The notes under the pieces are model-generated. The model was not told where the DNA came from and ran no database searches. It saw only the letters and a program-made list of their open reading frames with translations. A DNA stretch of 64,000 nt. Origin: Ruminococcus flavefaciens MA2007 (lineage in GTDB: Bacteria > Bacillota > Clostridia > Oscillospirales > Ruminococcaceae). The stretch covers positions 1-64,000 of the forward strand of contig NZ_JHXF01000006.1 of the NCBI RefSeq assembly GCF_000621845.1, given 5' to 3'. The position numbers and the translations under genes are program-made. Positions 1 to 8,260 of the stretch are shown in pieces (position 1 is the stretch's first letter; each line of letters begins with the position of its first letter).

Positions 1-2
1 AA

Positions 3-212
3 GTCTTCGACATGACAGGCGGTATCATCTCGGTATTCAAATGGTTCCCGTCAACGGAATGCACCCTTGTGGCAAACGGTATGCTCGACAGCGACCTGAT
101 AATAAAGGCGCTCATCGGCTTTGTCATCGAAGCGGCGCTGATGTACTGGCTCGCCTATACATCATATAAGAAAAAGTGGTACGTAAGGACTACCATCGGC
201 GGTCACGTATAA
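3..212 (+). CDS. ABC-2 type permease, C-terminal fragment (5' end outside window)
   Basis: The reading frame is open from the window edge, so the true start lies upstream. The visible ~70 residues contain a hydrophobic segment (LIIKALIGFVIEAALMYWLA) followed by a basic end, as in the last transmembrane helix of ABC-2 permeases of lantibiotic-type immunity or export systems. The stop is 29 bp before the start of a sensor kinase, with AAGGAGG between them, so the two are probably cotranscribed. The family assignment is inferred from the short tail plus context, and only a membrane protein end is directly visible. Confidence 0.55.
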   Translation, partial: VFDMTGGIISVFKWFPSTECTLVANGMLDSDLIIKALIGFVIEAALMYWLAYTSYKKKWYVRTTIGGHV

Positions 213-241
213 TAATATGAACTAAAAAGGAGGTACACGCT

Positions 242-1138
242 ATGAAAATTCTGCTCGGAACAATCTGTGTGTGCCTTCTTGTCATTTTGTGTGTCCTGTT
301 ATGGAAATATATCTCGCTGAAACGCAATATCCGTCACTTTTCACAGGAACTTGACAAGCTGAAAAGCACCGATTACAGACAGCCTATGAAAGTAACTGAT
401 TTTGATAAGGATTTAGTTGAACTTGCAGTCAAGGTCAACGAGCATACCGACATACAGCGGCAGCTCGGCGTGGAATATGAGCAGCGTAAACAGCAGCTCG
501 GTACGGTCATTTCGGGCATCTCCCACGATTTTCGTACACCGCTGACGGCTTCACTCGGCTATCTTCAAATGATAGAGAAAAGCGGAGAATTATCTGACAA
601 AAGTGTAGAATACCTTGCTGTCGCTATGCAGAAAAACAAATACCTGAAAGAGCTTTCAGACGAGTTTTTTGAGGTCACTAAGACCGAAAACAGTAATGAA
701 AATCTCAGCCTTGAAGACATCAATCTCAGCAATGTTCTCACAGAAGCATTGCTTGAACAGCATGGCTGGATATCCGAAAGGAACATCACCGCGAACTTTG
801 ATGTTCCCGATGGTATCATAGTGCAGGCTGACGTGCACTGCCTGACAAGGATACTCAGCAATCTCATGTCCAATGCGCAAAAGTACACCGCGGACAGCTT
901 CGGAGTTTCGCTGAAGCGCGATGATAAACGAATTACATTATCCGTATCCAACACTCTTGCAGACAGCTCAAATGTAGATGTCAGCAGAGTTTTCGAGCCA
1001 TTCTACCGCATGGATTCAAGAACGGCAGGCGGCTCGGGACTTGGTCTGTACGTGATAAAGCTTCTGTGTAGCAGAATGAATTGGAATGTTATTGCAAAAC
1101 TTGACAGCGGCATATTCACTGTTGAGATATGCTTTTAA
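242..1138 (+). CDS. Sensor histidine kinase, lantibiotic/bacitracin-resistance type
   Basis: 298-aa membrane-anchored histidine kinase. A single N-terminal transmembrane helix (residues ~3-23) is followed by a linker, an H-box with the phosphorylated histidine (SHDFRTPL, His95), an N-box (NLMSNAQKYTAD, ~207-218) and a G-box (GGSGLGLYV, ~263-271). There is no sizeable extracellular sensor loop, as in intramembrane-sensing kinases that work with ABC transporters. It starts at ATG 242 behind AAAGGAGG. It lies directly after an ABC-2 permease gene. The cognate response regulator is not in the window and probably lies upstream. The likely role is control of peptide-antibiotic immunity or export, inferred from architecture and neighbour. 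Confidence 0.9.
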   Translation: MKILLGTICVCLLVILCVLLWKYISLKRNIRHFSQELDKLKSTDYRQPMKVTDFDKDLVELAVKVNEHTDIQRQLGVEYEQRKQQLGTVISGISHDFRTPLTASLGYLQMIEKSGELSDKSVEYLAVAMQKNKYLKELSDEFFEVTKTENSNENLSLEDINLSNVLTEALLEQHGWISERNITANFDVPDGIIVQADVHCLTRILSNLMSNAQKYTADSFGVSLKRDDKRITLSVSNTLADSSNVDVSRVFEPFYRMDSRTAGGSGLGLYVIKLLCSRMNWNVIAKLDSGIFTVEICF

Positions 1139-1233
1139 ATAATAATTATGGGTACAAAATGCCCGATATCAGATGTATTGACTGATTGGCTTCTCCGCAC
1201 GGTTTCTCAATACCTTTTGGGCTGAATCTCGCA

Positions 1234-1920
1234 TTATACACATAAAAATAGTCGCAGGATCTTTTGTGCTCCTGTGACTATTTTTTGTTTTCTGCTTATG
1301 CCCTGAATGAACTCGATAACAGCGGCTACAACGTCTCTGTTGGCTTTCTGCTGTATAGGAGCGCCCCTGCGAGTCTTTTTCTGCATAGCCGCATTGACGA
1401 GCGCATAAACAGCAATGCCTGTTGTGAGGAGAAGTCCTATGCGCCAGTCAAAGATGAAAACGAAAGCTGTGATGACAAAAGTAGTAAGTATGCCCTGTGT
1501 AGTGAGCATTACAACTCTTGTTGCAACGTCCGCCAGATTTTCCATTGTGTTGGTCGTAACGCTGGTGATATGTCCGAGACTGTTGTCGTTGAAATAGCCC
1601 ATAGGCAGATAGCGCAGGTGCTCCGCGATTTCGATTCGCTTGTGGGAGCAGGAATTGTAGCCTGCTTCTGTCTGGAGCATGGTAGTTTTCAGATTGATAA
1701 GAAGCTGTCCCAGCACCGAAGCCGCAAGTATGGCAATGGCTGTCCATATATGCTTATCTGACATATTATCATCGAGTATGCCCATGATAACAACGCCTAT
1801 CGCCGAAATTCGCAGAGCCGCGAATATCGCCCTTACAACGCCGAGACCTATTGCAGTGTACAGCTTTTTCCTGTCCTCAACGTTGCAGAAATCAAAGAAT
1901 TTTTTGAGTGTAGTAAACAT
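1234..1920 (-). pseudogene. Truncated ABC exporter half-transporter (membrane domain only)
   Basis: Starts at the ATG whose A is the last base of the upstream stop (TAATG overlap with the complete half-transporter gene), which indicates translational coupling. The ~228 residues match the transmembrane domain of an exporter of the MdlB/BmrA type, with TM helices and an EAGYNSCSHKR intracellular loop. After VIEFIQGI the family pattern (next residues usually a short linker and then the nucleotide-binding domain) breaks off. The frame then reads about 20 unrelated residues through a terminator-like hairpin to a stop. No Walker A, signature or Walker B motif remains. An internal deletion has probably removed the ATPase half, leaving a likely non-functional gene. 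Codon use resembles the partner gene. Confidence 0.75.
1244..1286 (-). terminator. Hairpin terminator inside the 3' end of the truncated ABC gene
   Basis: Near-perfect inverted repeat AAAAATAGTCGCAGGA / TCCTGTGACTATTTTT (1244-1259 and 1270-1285, one G-T pair) with A/T runs on both sides, so it could stop transcription from either strand. The truncated ABC reading frame runs into it. Confidence 0.75.
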
Positions 1921-3683
1921 TATGCTCCCTCCCTTACTGCCATGTGAGCGTTCCACATCTGCGTGTACAGCGGCGATTTATTCAGAAGCTCCTGCTGTGT
2001 TCCAACAGCTTCCACCTTGCCGTCGTTTATCAGTATTATCTGGTCGGCAGAAGCGATAGTTGACAGTCTGTGCGCGATAACGAGCAGAGTTTTTCCCTGT
2101 ACCAGCTTCGCAACAGAGGACTGCACAAGAGCCTCGTTCTCGGGATCAGTGTAAGCAGTTGCCTCGTCAAGGATAACGACGGGAGCGTTTTTCAGCATGG
2201 CTCTTGCAATAGAGATACGCTGCCTTTCGCCGCCCGAAAGATGTCCGCCTGCACCGCCGACAACTGTATTATAACCGTGTTCGAGCTGTATGATGAAGTC
2301 GTGACAGCCGCAGGCTTTTGCCGCGTTGATAACGTCATCATCGCTTGCATTCGGACTGCCCATACGGATATTGTCCATTATGGTCTCATCAAAGAGGTAG
2401 TTATCCTGCGAAACATAGGCGATATTGCGGTTGTACTCGGTAAGGGGTATCTTGCGGATATCAACTCCGCCGAAGGTGATACTGCCGCTGTCAACGTCCC
2501 AGAATGAAGCAATAAGCTTTGCAATAGTGGACTTACCCGAGCCCGAAGGACCAACAAGTGCATTGACCGTTCCCTGTCTGATGTTCAGATCAATACCGTG
2601 GAGTATCTCCTCATCCTTATAGCCGAAATGAACATCTTTGAGAACGATATCCGTACCGCTTGGCTTTTCTGTCATAGTATCGGGACGGATAAGCTCCTCA
2701 CGCTCAAGAATTTCCGTAGCTTCACCGATAACAGTTCCCATTTTTGCAATGCCGTCCCAGTAAGAGGCGATAGTCATAAACGGCGATACCAAGCCGAGAG
2801 AAAGGATAATCAGCATTAGCAGGTCGGAGCCGGAAATGCTGCCTTTCATATAGAACATAGCGCCGAATGGCAGCAGTCCCAGCAGAAAATAGGGCATTAT
2901 CAGCAGGGAGATATTCTGCCACAGATTACATCTTCTCATCCAGTCGATGAAGCAGTCAGCGCCTTCCTTTGCGGCAATGACGAATTTTTCATAGGAAGTT
3001 TTGGATTTGCCGAAAGCCTTGATGACTTCGATACCGTTGATGTACTCGACAGCGGTATCATTCAGGCGTTTTGTCTTGGTAACGCAGTTGTTGTAGCTCT
3101 CCTGACCGCCTACCATCATCAGCATGAAGAATGCCGCTCCAACGGGTACGCATACCAGAGAAATGAGCGTCAGCTTCCAGTTTATGGTCATCATATATAT
3201 TATGAGCGCCACAGGCACAAAAGCATTGGACAGCACCTCGGGAATGATGTGGGCAAGGGTAGTTTCAATGGAGTCCACGCGCTCGCAGATGATGTTCTTG
3301 TATGTACCGCTGGACTGGGAAAGCACCGAGCCGAGGGGCAGCTTTGACAGCTTTTCGGTGAGCTGACGGCGTATATTTGCGAGGACTTCAAAGGTCGCCG
3401 CATGAGAAAGGGTTGTGGATATCGCATGACATATGCGGCAGATAAGCCAGAACACAGCCATTTTCACAATGCTTGCGGTCAGCAGGCTCATATCCTTTTC
3501 CAGAGCACCGCTGTGCATTTTCAGAAGCTTATCCACGATGTCCGCCATATACACATATGGCATGATACCGCAGACGACCTTTATCATCGCAAGCAGGACG
3601 CTTAGTATATAATTCGGTCTCTTTTGCCCTGCAAATTCAGCCACCCAACTGAGAGTGGAGCGTTTCCGCTGTTGTTTTTCCAT
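1920..3683 (-). CDS. ABC exporter, fused membrane and ATPase domains
   Basis: 587-aa half-transporter of the multidrug/peptide exporter type. The N-terminal ~320 residues form a six-helix membrane domain. The C-terminal ATPase carries Walker A (GPSGSGKST), Q-loop (YVSQDNYLF), signature (LSGGERQRISIARA), Walker B (VVILDEAT) and H-switch (IAHRLST). All catalytic motifs are intact. It starts behind TAGGAGG. Such proteins work as heterodimers when two genes are adjacent, and the partner gene downstream is translationally coupled but has lost its ATPase half, so this subunit may now act alone or be idle. A TetR regulator gene lies immediately upstream on the same strand. The substrate is unknown. 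Confidence 0.92.
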   Translation of the reverse strand: MEKQQRKRSTLSWVAEFAGQKRPNYILSVLLAMIKVVCGIMPYVYMADIVDKLLKMHSGALEKDMSLLTASIVKMAVFWLICRICHAISTTLSHAATFEVLANIRRQLTEKLSKLPLGSVLSQSSGTYKNIICERVDSIETTLAHIIPEVLSNAFVPVALIIYMMTINWKLTLISLVCVPVGAAFFMLMMVGGQESYNNCVTKTKRLNDTAVEYINGIEVIKAFGKSKTSYEKFVIAAKEGADCFIDWMRRCNLWQNISLLIMPYFLLGLLPFGAMFYMKGSISGSDLLMLIILSLGLVSPFMTIASYWDGIAKMGTVIGEATEILEREELIRPDTMTEKPSGTDIVLKDVHFGYKDEEILHGIDLNIRQGTVNALVGPSGSGKSTIAKLIASFWDVDSGSITFGGVDIRKIPLTEYNRNIAYVSQDNYLFDETIMDNIRMGSPNASDDDVINAAKACGCHDFIIQLEHGYNTVVGGAGGHLSGGERQRISIARAMLKNAPVVILDEATAYTDPENEALVQSSVAKLVQGKTLLVIAHRLSTIASADQIILINDGKVEAVGTQQELLNKSPLYTQMWNAHMAVREGA

Positions 3684-3702
3684 AAATTATCCTCCTAAAA
3701 TA

Positions 3703-3716
3703 TTAGTATAAACTAA
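3703..3716. promoter_or_regulatory. Palindrome over the candidate -10 of the ABC exporter genes
   Basis: TTAGT-ATAA-ACTAA lies 20 bp upstream of the exporter start. On the minus strand it contains TATACT, a plausible -10. It differs from the palindrome in front of the TetR gene, so whether TetR binds here is open. Confidence 0.4.
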
Positions 3717-3723
3717 CAGTATG

Positions 3724-3761
3724 CTAAAAAATATTCGGCGTTATATGCCGAGTATTTTTTT
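3724..3761 (-). terminator. Bidirectional terminator at the end of the TetR gene
   Basis: Stem AAATATTCGGC / GCCGAGTATTT with A/T runs on both sides overlaps the TetR stop codon. It separates the regulator from the exporter genes, which implies a separate exporter promoter or read-through. Confidence 0.75.
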
Positions 3762-4358
3762 CCAGCCTGCCGAAAAAAAAGCGTCGAGAGTCTCAGCGTA
3801 ATGCATTGCTTCTTCACGGCTGAAACCGTGTATCACCGCCTCGAACAGTGCCGAGACATTAGCTGTCACCAGCATATGGAACTCCTGCTTTGAAAGCTCG
3901 TTGACGGTCATATCGTACTGCTTCATGCGCTCGAAGTAGTCAAGGGTAGAGCGTTCCTCCAGCAGCGCCATATCGTGAACAAAGCTCTCAAATCTTGTTC
4001 CCTGAGAACGGCAGACCAGCAGTCTGAAAATATCAAAATGGTCGTAAATAAAGCTCATCAGCCATTTTGTCTCGCTTTCGCTCTCGTTCCAGAGCTGCTG
4101 AACATCGCCGCATTTCATGACCTCATAGCCCTGTTCGCAGAACTCCTGATACTTTGCCATAAGCTTGTTTATCGTTGGTTCTACAAGCGCCGCAAACATC
4201 TCCTCTTTGTTTGGAAAATGCCTGTAAAGCGCTCCCACAGTCAGCCCGACTTCTGAAGCAATCCTGCGCATAGATGCATTTTCAAAGCCGTACTCCATAA
4301 ATTCACTGACTGCCGCCGCTATGATTTTTTCATGTGCTTCGGTTTTGTTTCTCGGCAT
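3741..4358 (-). CDS. TetR/AcrR-family transcriptional regulator
   Basis: 205-aa repressor-type protein. The N-terminal TetR helix-turn-helix (residues ~10-55; MRRIASEVGLTVGALYRHFPNKEEMF) is well conserved. The C-terminal ~150 residues form the variable ligand-binding and dimerisation domain and give no ligand clue. It starts at ATG 4358 behind AAAAGGAGG. A perfect TTGACA-17-TATAAT promoter lies upstream, with a 7+7 palindrome just downstream of it that is a natural autoregulation site. It precedes an exporter gene pair on the same strand, the usual arrangement for a local efflux regulator. Confidence 0.92.
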   Translation of the reverse strand: MPRNKTEAHEKIIAAAVSEFMEYGFENASMRRIASEVGLTVGALYRHFPNKEEMFAALVEPTINKLMAKYQEFCEQGYEVMKCGDVQQLWNESESETKWLMSFIYDHFDIFRLLVCRSQGTRFESFVHDMALLEERSTLDYFERMKQYDMTVNELSKQEFHMLVTANVSALFEAVIHGFSREEAMHYAETLDAFFSAGWKKILGI

Positions 4359-4373
4359 TTTGCACCTCCTTTT

Positions 4374-4429
4374 AGTGAACGATGTTCACTTACAATTAGC
4401 ATTATATAACATGATTTTCCATTTGTCAA
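4374..4429 (-). promoter_or_regulatory. TetR gene promoter with operator palindrome
   Basis: Minus-strand -35 TTGACA (4424-4429), 17-bp spacer, -10 TATAAT (4401-4406). A perfect inverted repeat AGTGAAC-GAT-GTTCACT (4374-4390) lies between the expected transcription start and the ribosome binding site, typical of TetR autorepression. Confidence 0.8.
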
Positions 4430-5216
4430 TAGCTTTTTCAAAAAATCATGTGCGCATTAAAACAACTATATAAGGCATTGCAATTTTGATGTCAGCATTA
4501 ATGTTAATATATATGACAAGTAGAAGGCGATTTTTGGCTTGTGCCGTGACTGACAACTCTAATGTTAAATCAATTATAATATAGAGCTTGATAACTTATG
4601 AGAAAAATATTATCAATGATATCATTTTTGCCGATACAGTGGATATCTTTGCATTTCCCGTGAAGTTGTGATGCATAGCATCATTGTTGAATGACTTGTT
4701 ATGTAATTCATGATTTGTTCACAAACTGTTTTTCATATAATTATACAAAAGATAAGTCATTGTGCATTCCGTTAAAAAATAGGTTTTTTTGTTTATGTAA
4801 AACACCAAATTTTTATAAAGTTTATTGCGTTTTTTAATCATTTTTGATATAGTTAATACTGTAAGAAAAACTTCATAAAGATCATGGTGTTAGGAACCGA
4901 AAAATATTTCCAATGTATCAAGCAATTCCGACATAAGCACTGATCGGAACGAGGAAAGGTCGATACTGCTGATCTGAAGGAGTAAGATCGAGACCGTGAA
5001 AAATATGTGTTTTTTTCTGTAAAAGACAAACTATAGTCAGCCTATATTATTAAGATAAAATACCGACATCTGATTACTGCCTGAACATATATATAACGGA
5101 GAAAAAACAAAAAAAGACAACATGAAAAAAGTGTGATGCATAGCCCGAATTATTCCGCGTTCGTTATGGAAGGTTCGGAAGTATTGTATTGCATAAGCAG
5201 AGGGAGGTGCCGTGAT
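4391..5216. other. 826-bp AT-rich gap with a long leader for the HTH gene
   Basis: No open frame with coding character was found. It holds the TetR promoter at its left end and a plausible plus-strand promoter TTGCGT-17-TATAGT (4825-4830, 4848-4853). About 350 nt follow before the next start codon. Within that leader, 4940-5000 is less AT-rich than its surroundings and can fold, with GGTC..GAT pairing to ATC..GAGACC. Function is unknown; a cis-acting RNA is possible. Confidence 0.4.
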
Positions 5217-6023
5217 ATGATAGATGATTACGGTATGAACAATTCAAATCAACAGAATAAAAACGGTGTTCATAGGATCTGTTATTATGATCAGGAAACA
5301 GGCGAGTATTATGTAATTTCAGGAGCAGAAAAGGCAGCTCTTGAAATGAAAGCGGCAGAATTTGAACGGGCACATGATATGTCCCGCTGGACACGTCTGC
5401 CCAACATCTGGCACGGTCTGGATCTGCCAAGTGTTCGTGGACATATTGAACCATGCCCTGACGAGGACGAGGTGCTGTTATGCTGCAACTATCCGTTCCC
5501 TGATGATTCTATCAGACATTTCAAGGGAAGATCGGTGAGCGAAGTCCGTTTTAAGATCATCAAGGAGCTTTATAAGTATTATTCCGCACAGCCGCGTTCT
5601 ATGCTTTATAACTCTTTGCTGGAACTTGGTGCGAATGATCTGGAAAAGTTCTGCATAAGCGAAGAAGAGCCGCAGTTCCCGTTGAATAAGTATACCGTTA
5701 CCAATTACATGAACAGGTATATCGACGAACTGAAGGTCGTAACGGAAGAAAAGCTTGCCCGATTATCGGATTGCTCCAAATCGACGATATGCCGCATCAA
5801 GGTTGGTGAGACAACTACGTATAAAAGAAACCGTATGCTGATAATCAGCTTTGGTCTTGAACTTCCAAGGGCTGATCTGTACCAGTTTATACGTGCTGTG
5901 GCTGCTGATTTCCCGAGCACTCCTATTGAACGCAAGATCAAGGAACAAATAGACATTGGTAATATCAATTACAAAAGATTCATCAACTGGATAAAATACT
6001 CTGATCACGATAAGTGTATCTGA
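5217..6023 (+). CDS. Helix-turn-helix protein of unknown role
   Basis: 268 aa from ATG 5217, chosen because AGGGAGG lies 9 bp upstream; an in-frame ATG at 5133 lacks a site. The N-terminal half is acidic and has no recognised domain. The C-terminal part (roughly residues 165-225 from this start; VTEEKLARLSDCSKSTICRIKVGETTTYKR) looks like a Cro/XRE-type helix-turn-helix followed by a helical segment (SFGLELPRADLYQFIRA). No signal peptide or transmembrane segment is seen. It precedes a ClpP-like gene and a conjugation ATPase gene on the same strand, and a strong terminator follows it directly. A regulator role is inferred only from the HTH. Confidence 0.7.
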   Translation: MIDDYGMNNSNQQNKNGVHRICYYDQETGEYYVISGAEKAALEMKAAEFERAHDMSRWTRLPNIWHGLDLPSVRGHIEPCPDEDEVLLCCNYPFPDDSIRHFKGRSVSEVRFKIIKELYKYYSAQPRSMLYNSLLELGANDLEKFCISEEEPQFPLNKYTVTNYMNRYIDELKVVTEEKLARLSDCSKSTICRIKVGETTTYKRNRMLIISFGLELPRADLYQFIRAVAADFPSTPIERKIKEQIDIGNINYKRFINWIKYSDHDKCI

Positions 6024-6024
6024 T

Positions 6025-6057
6025 AAAAAACCGCTGCTTTTTAGCAGCGGTTTTTTG
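6025..6057 (+). terminator. Rho-independent terminator after the HTH gene
   Basis: AAAAAACCGCTGC-TTTTTA-GCAGCGGTTTTTT starts two bases after the stop codon. The perfect 13-bp stem and T-tract make it a strong terminator. Confidence 0.92.
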
Positions 6058-6341
6058 TTCCATATAGTTGCAGATTATGGAATCAAATGTATAAATGGGT
6101 ATGGTATAATAAAAATACAGAAAAAACGGTCTTAATACTTACAGGTTCAGTGTTTAGTAAAAGCGGAGTGAGTAAAGCAATGAATAAGTCGGTATTATTC
6201 ATTCTGTTTTTATCAGCAGAGGAGGGCGATATAACGAACTAAAGCTATTGATTTCTCTTAACAGGTGCAGGGATCATCTCCGACCTTGTTACAAAAATCC
6301 ATTCGCAAAAACAAACGGATAAGAAAGGAAAAGGTATCACT
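6058..6341. other. Gap upstream of the ClpP-like gene
   Basis: Contains a -10-like TATAAT at 6105-6110 without a good -35 at 17 bp. A 20-codon frame at 6180-6242 has only a distant GGAG. AAAGGAAAAGG at 6325-6335 is the ribosome binding site of the ClpP-like gene. Nothing else is visible. Confidence 0.4.
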
Positions 6342-6947
6342 ATGGCAGATACATACAATTCAAACAATATGCTTCCCAAAAGTGTAATAGTCGAAGAATG
6401 CAGAGGAAGCAGAGACACAGATATTATAACACAGCAATTCAAAAATGGAAGGCTGTTTCTTGTAGGACCGATAGACCACAGAATGGCTGTTGATTTCATA
6501 TCGGCAATGCTTGTGCTCGCGGAAGAAAAGAAAGATGCAGAAATTATCATCGACAGCCCCGGCGGAGAGGTTTCTGCCGGACTAATGATATACGATGTCC
6601 TGAGGTCCTATAAATACAAGATAACTATGTACTGTACAGGGCTTGCTGCAAGCATGGCGGCGTTCATTCTTGCGGCAGGACAAAAGGGCAGGCGTTTTAT
6701 TCTTCCGCATTCGCAGGTAATGATACATGAACCTCTTATAAGCAGCGGCTTTGGCGGTTCTGCTACATCTATCGAAAAAACAGCTCAAGGTATTCTTGAA
6801 ACGAAGGCTGTGCTCAATAAAATTCTGGCTGAGCATACAGGCAGAAGCGTTAACGAGATAAACAAGGCAACTCTTGAAGACAACTTCATGACATCGGAAG
6901 AAGCTGTCAAATTCGGGATTTGCGACGAAATAAGAAGTATATTCTGA
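6342..6947 (+). CDS. ClpP-like serine protease
   Basis: 201-aa member of the ClpP peptidase family. The catalytic triad is visible: Ser104 in GLAASMAAF, His129 in VMIHEPL and Asp180 in LEDNFMTSEEA. The substrate/oxyanion segment DSPGGEVSAG is also present. No transmembrane or signal segment is seen. It diverges from housekeeping ClpP at the N-terminus (VIVEECRGSRDTD) and in the handle region. It is followed after 14 bp by a VirD4-like coupling ATPase gene, and no clpX lies nearby. It is therefore probably an accessory, mobile-element-associated ClpP rather than the cell's main one. A partner AAA+ unfoldase would come from elsewhere. Confidence 0.88.
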   Translation: MADTYNSNNMLPKSVIVEECRGSRDTDIITQQFKNGRLFLVGPIDHRMAVDFISAMLVLAEEKKDAEIIIDSPGGEVSAGLMIYDVLRSYKYKITMYCTGLAASMAAFILAAGQKGRRFILPHSQVMIHEPLISSGFGGSATSIEKTAQGILETKAVLNKILAEHTGRSVNEINKATLEDNFMTSEEAVKFGICDEIRSIF

Positions 6948-6961
6948 TGGAGGCATGAGAA

Positions 6962-8260
6962 ATGGCGAACAATTCAAATAAAAATAAGCTATTTGCAGCA
7001 CATTGTCATGGATATGGCATTCTTCCAAATGGTGAACTGTTTGATATGAACAGCATAAAAACCAGACGGAACAACAACATATCCATATTCGGAGCTTCGG
7101 GTGCAGGCAAGACGCGAAGCTTCGTTATCCCGAATATCCTGTCTGCCGTAAACAGCTATATCGTTTCCGATCCTAAGGGCAATCTGTATACCAGATATGC
7201 AGACCTCATGAGAAAAAACGGATATAAGGTAATACATATAGACCTTATCCGCCCCGAATGCTCGGACAGATATAATCCGCTGTGCTATGTACATAATTCA
7301 GATGATGCCTGCAAACTGGCAACACAAATAGTTAACCTCGGATACGGCGGGGTTATGAATTCAAAGGATCCTTTCTGGGACAGAGCAGCGGAACTGCTGC
7401 TGAAATCTCTCATAGGGCTTGTAATGGAAAATTGCTATGAGGTTTTGAGCTCCATTAACAGTATTTCCGAACTGCTTACAAAAATCGATTTTGAAGATGA
7501 GGATACTTTCGCCCTTAATAATTCAGAACTCAACAAGATATTTGTGCGCCATGCAGCAAGGTATCAAAGAATGTTCGAGAATAGTTGGGCGTATGACCAG
7601 TATCTTAAGTTCAAGGCAACACCTCCGCGTACTCTGGCTTGTATAATTATAACTATACAGGCAATGCTCGGACCTTTTGCTTCAAAGGGACTCAAATCAA
7701 TGACTTCCGGTTTTAATACCATTGATTTCAAAACTATTGGACAGGAAAAAACGATAGTATTTCTTGGTATCAGCGATACCGATCGTTCAAAGGATCTTCT
7801 TGCAAATATTTTCTACAGTCAGGCAATGAATGAGCTTTGTAATTATGCAGATTATGAGTGTAAAGACAGCCGCCTGCCTGTACCCGTCAGGTTTATACTT
7901 GACGATTTTGGCACTAACTGCCGTATCCACGGCTTCGAGAACATGATATCAAATATCCGTTCAAGGGATATATCGGCAACGCTCATATTGCAGTCCGAAG
8001 CGCAGCTGAAACAGGGCTACGGCGAAAGCTCCCATACTATTATTGACAATTGCGATACCATAGTCTATATGGGCGGAAATGACGTCGAAACAGCCAGAAT
8101 GATTTCCGAAAGATGCAACCAGCCGCTGCAAAAGATACTGAATATGCCTATTGGGACCAACTGGATATTCAGGCGCGGCGAACAGCCGAAGCATTCGGAA
8201 ACAGTCGATCTCTCCGCGTACCGCATTATGGAAAAAGGCTACAGGGAAAAGACAGGATAA
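6962..8260 (+). CDS. VirD4/TraG-like type IV coupling ATPase, lacking the membrane domain
   Basis: 432-aa P-loop ATPase of the conjugation coupling-protein family. Walker A is GASGAGKT (44-51). Other motifs are the SDPKGNLY strand, Walker B FILDDFG (~300) and QSEAQL, followed by the NCDTIVYMGG strand typical of TraG. Coupling proteins normally carry two N-terminal transmembrane helices and reach ~600 aa; here the ATPase begins within 40 residues and no helix is seen, so the protein should be cytosolic. It starts behind GGAGG. Relaxase and type IV secretion genes are absent from the window. It is either a decayed conjugative element remnant or a repurposed ATPase paired with the upstream ClpP-like protease. 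Confidence 0.88.
   Translation: MANNSNKNKLFAAHCHGYGILPNGELFDMNSIKTRRNNNISIFGASGAGKTRSFVIPNILSAVNSYIVSDPKGNLYTRYADLMRKNGYKVIHIDLIRPECSDRYNPLCYVHNSDDACKLATQIVNLGYGGVMNSKDPFWDRAAELLLKSLIGLVMENCYEVLSSINSISELLTKIDFEDEDTFALNNSELNKIFVRHAARYQRMFENSWAYDQYLKFKATPPRTLACIIITIQAMLGPFASKGLKSMTSGFNTIDFKTIGQEKTIVFLGISDTDRSKDLLANIFYSQAMNELCNYADYECKDSRLPVPVRFILDDFGTNCRIHGFENMISNIRSRDISATLILQSEAQLKQGYGESSHTIIDNCDTIVYMGGNDVETARMISERCNQPLQKILNMPIGTNWIFRRGEQPKHSETVDLSAYRIMEKGYREKTG

Noticed and set aside
6180-6242. 20-codon frame (MNKSVLFILF...) before the ClpP-like gene
   Set aside because: Ribosome site is 11 bases away and weak, and the frame ends ~100 bp before the gene; not enough to call a leader peptide.
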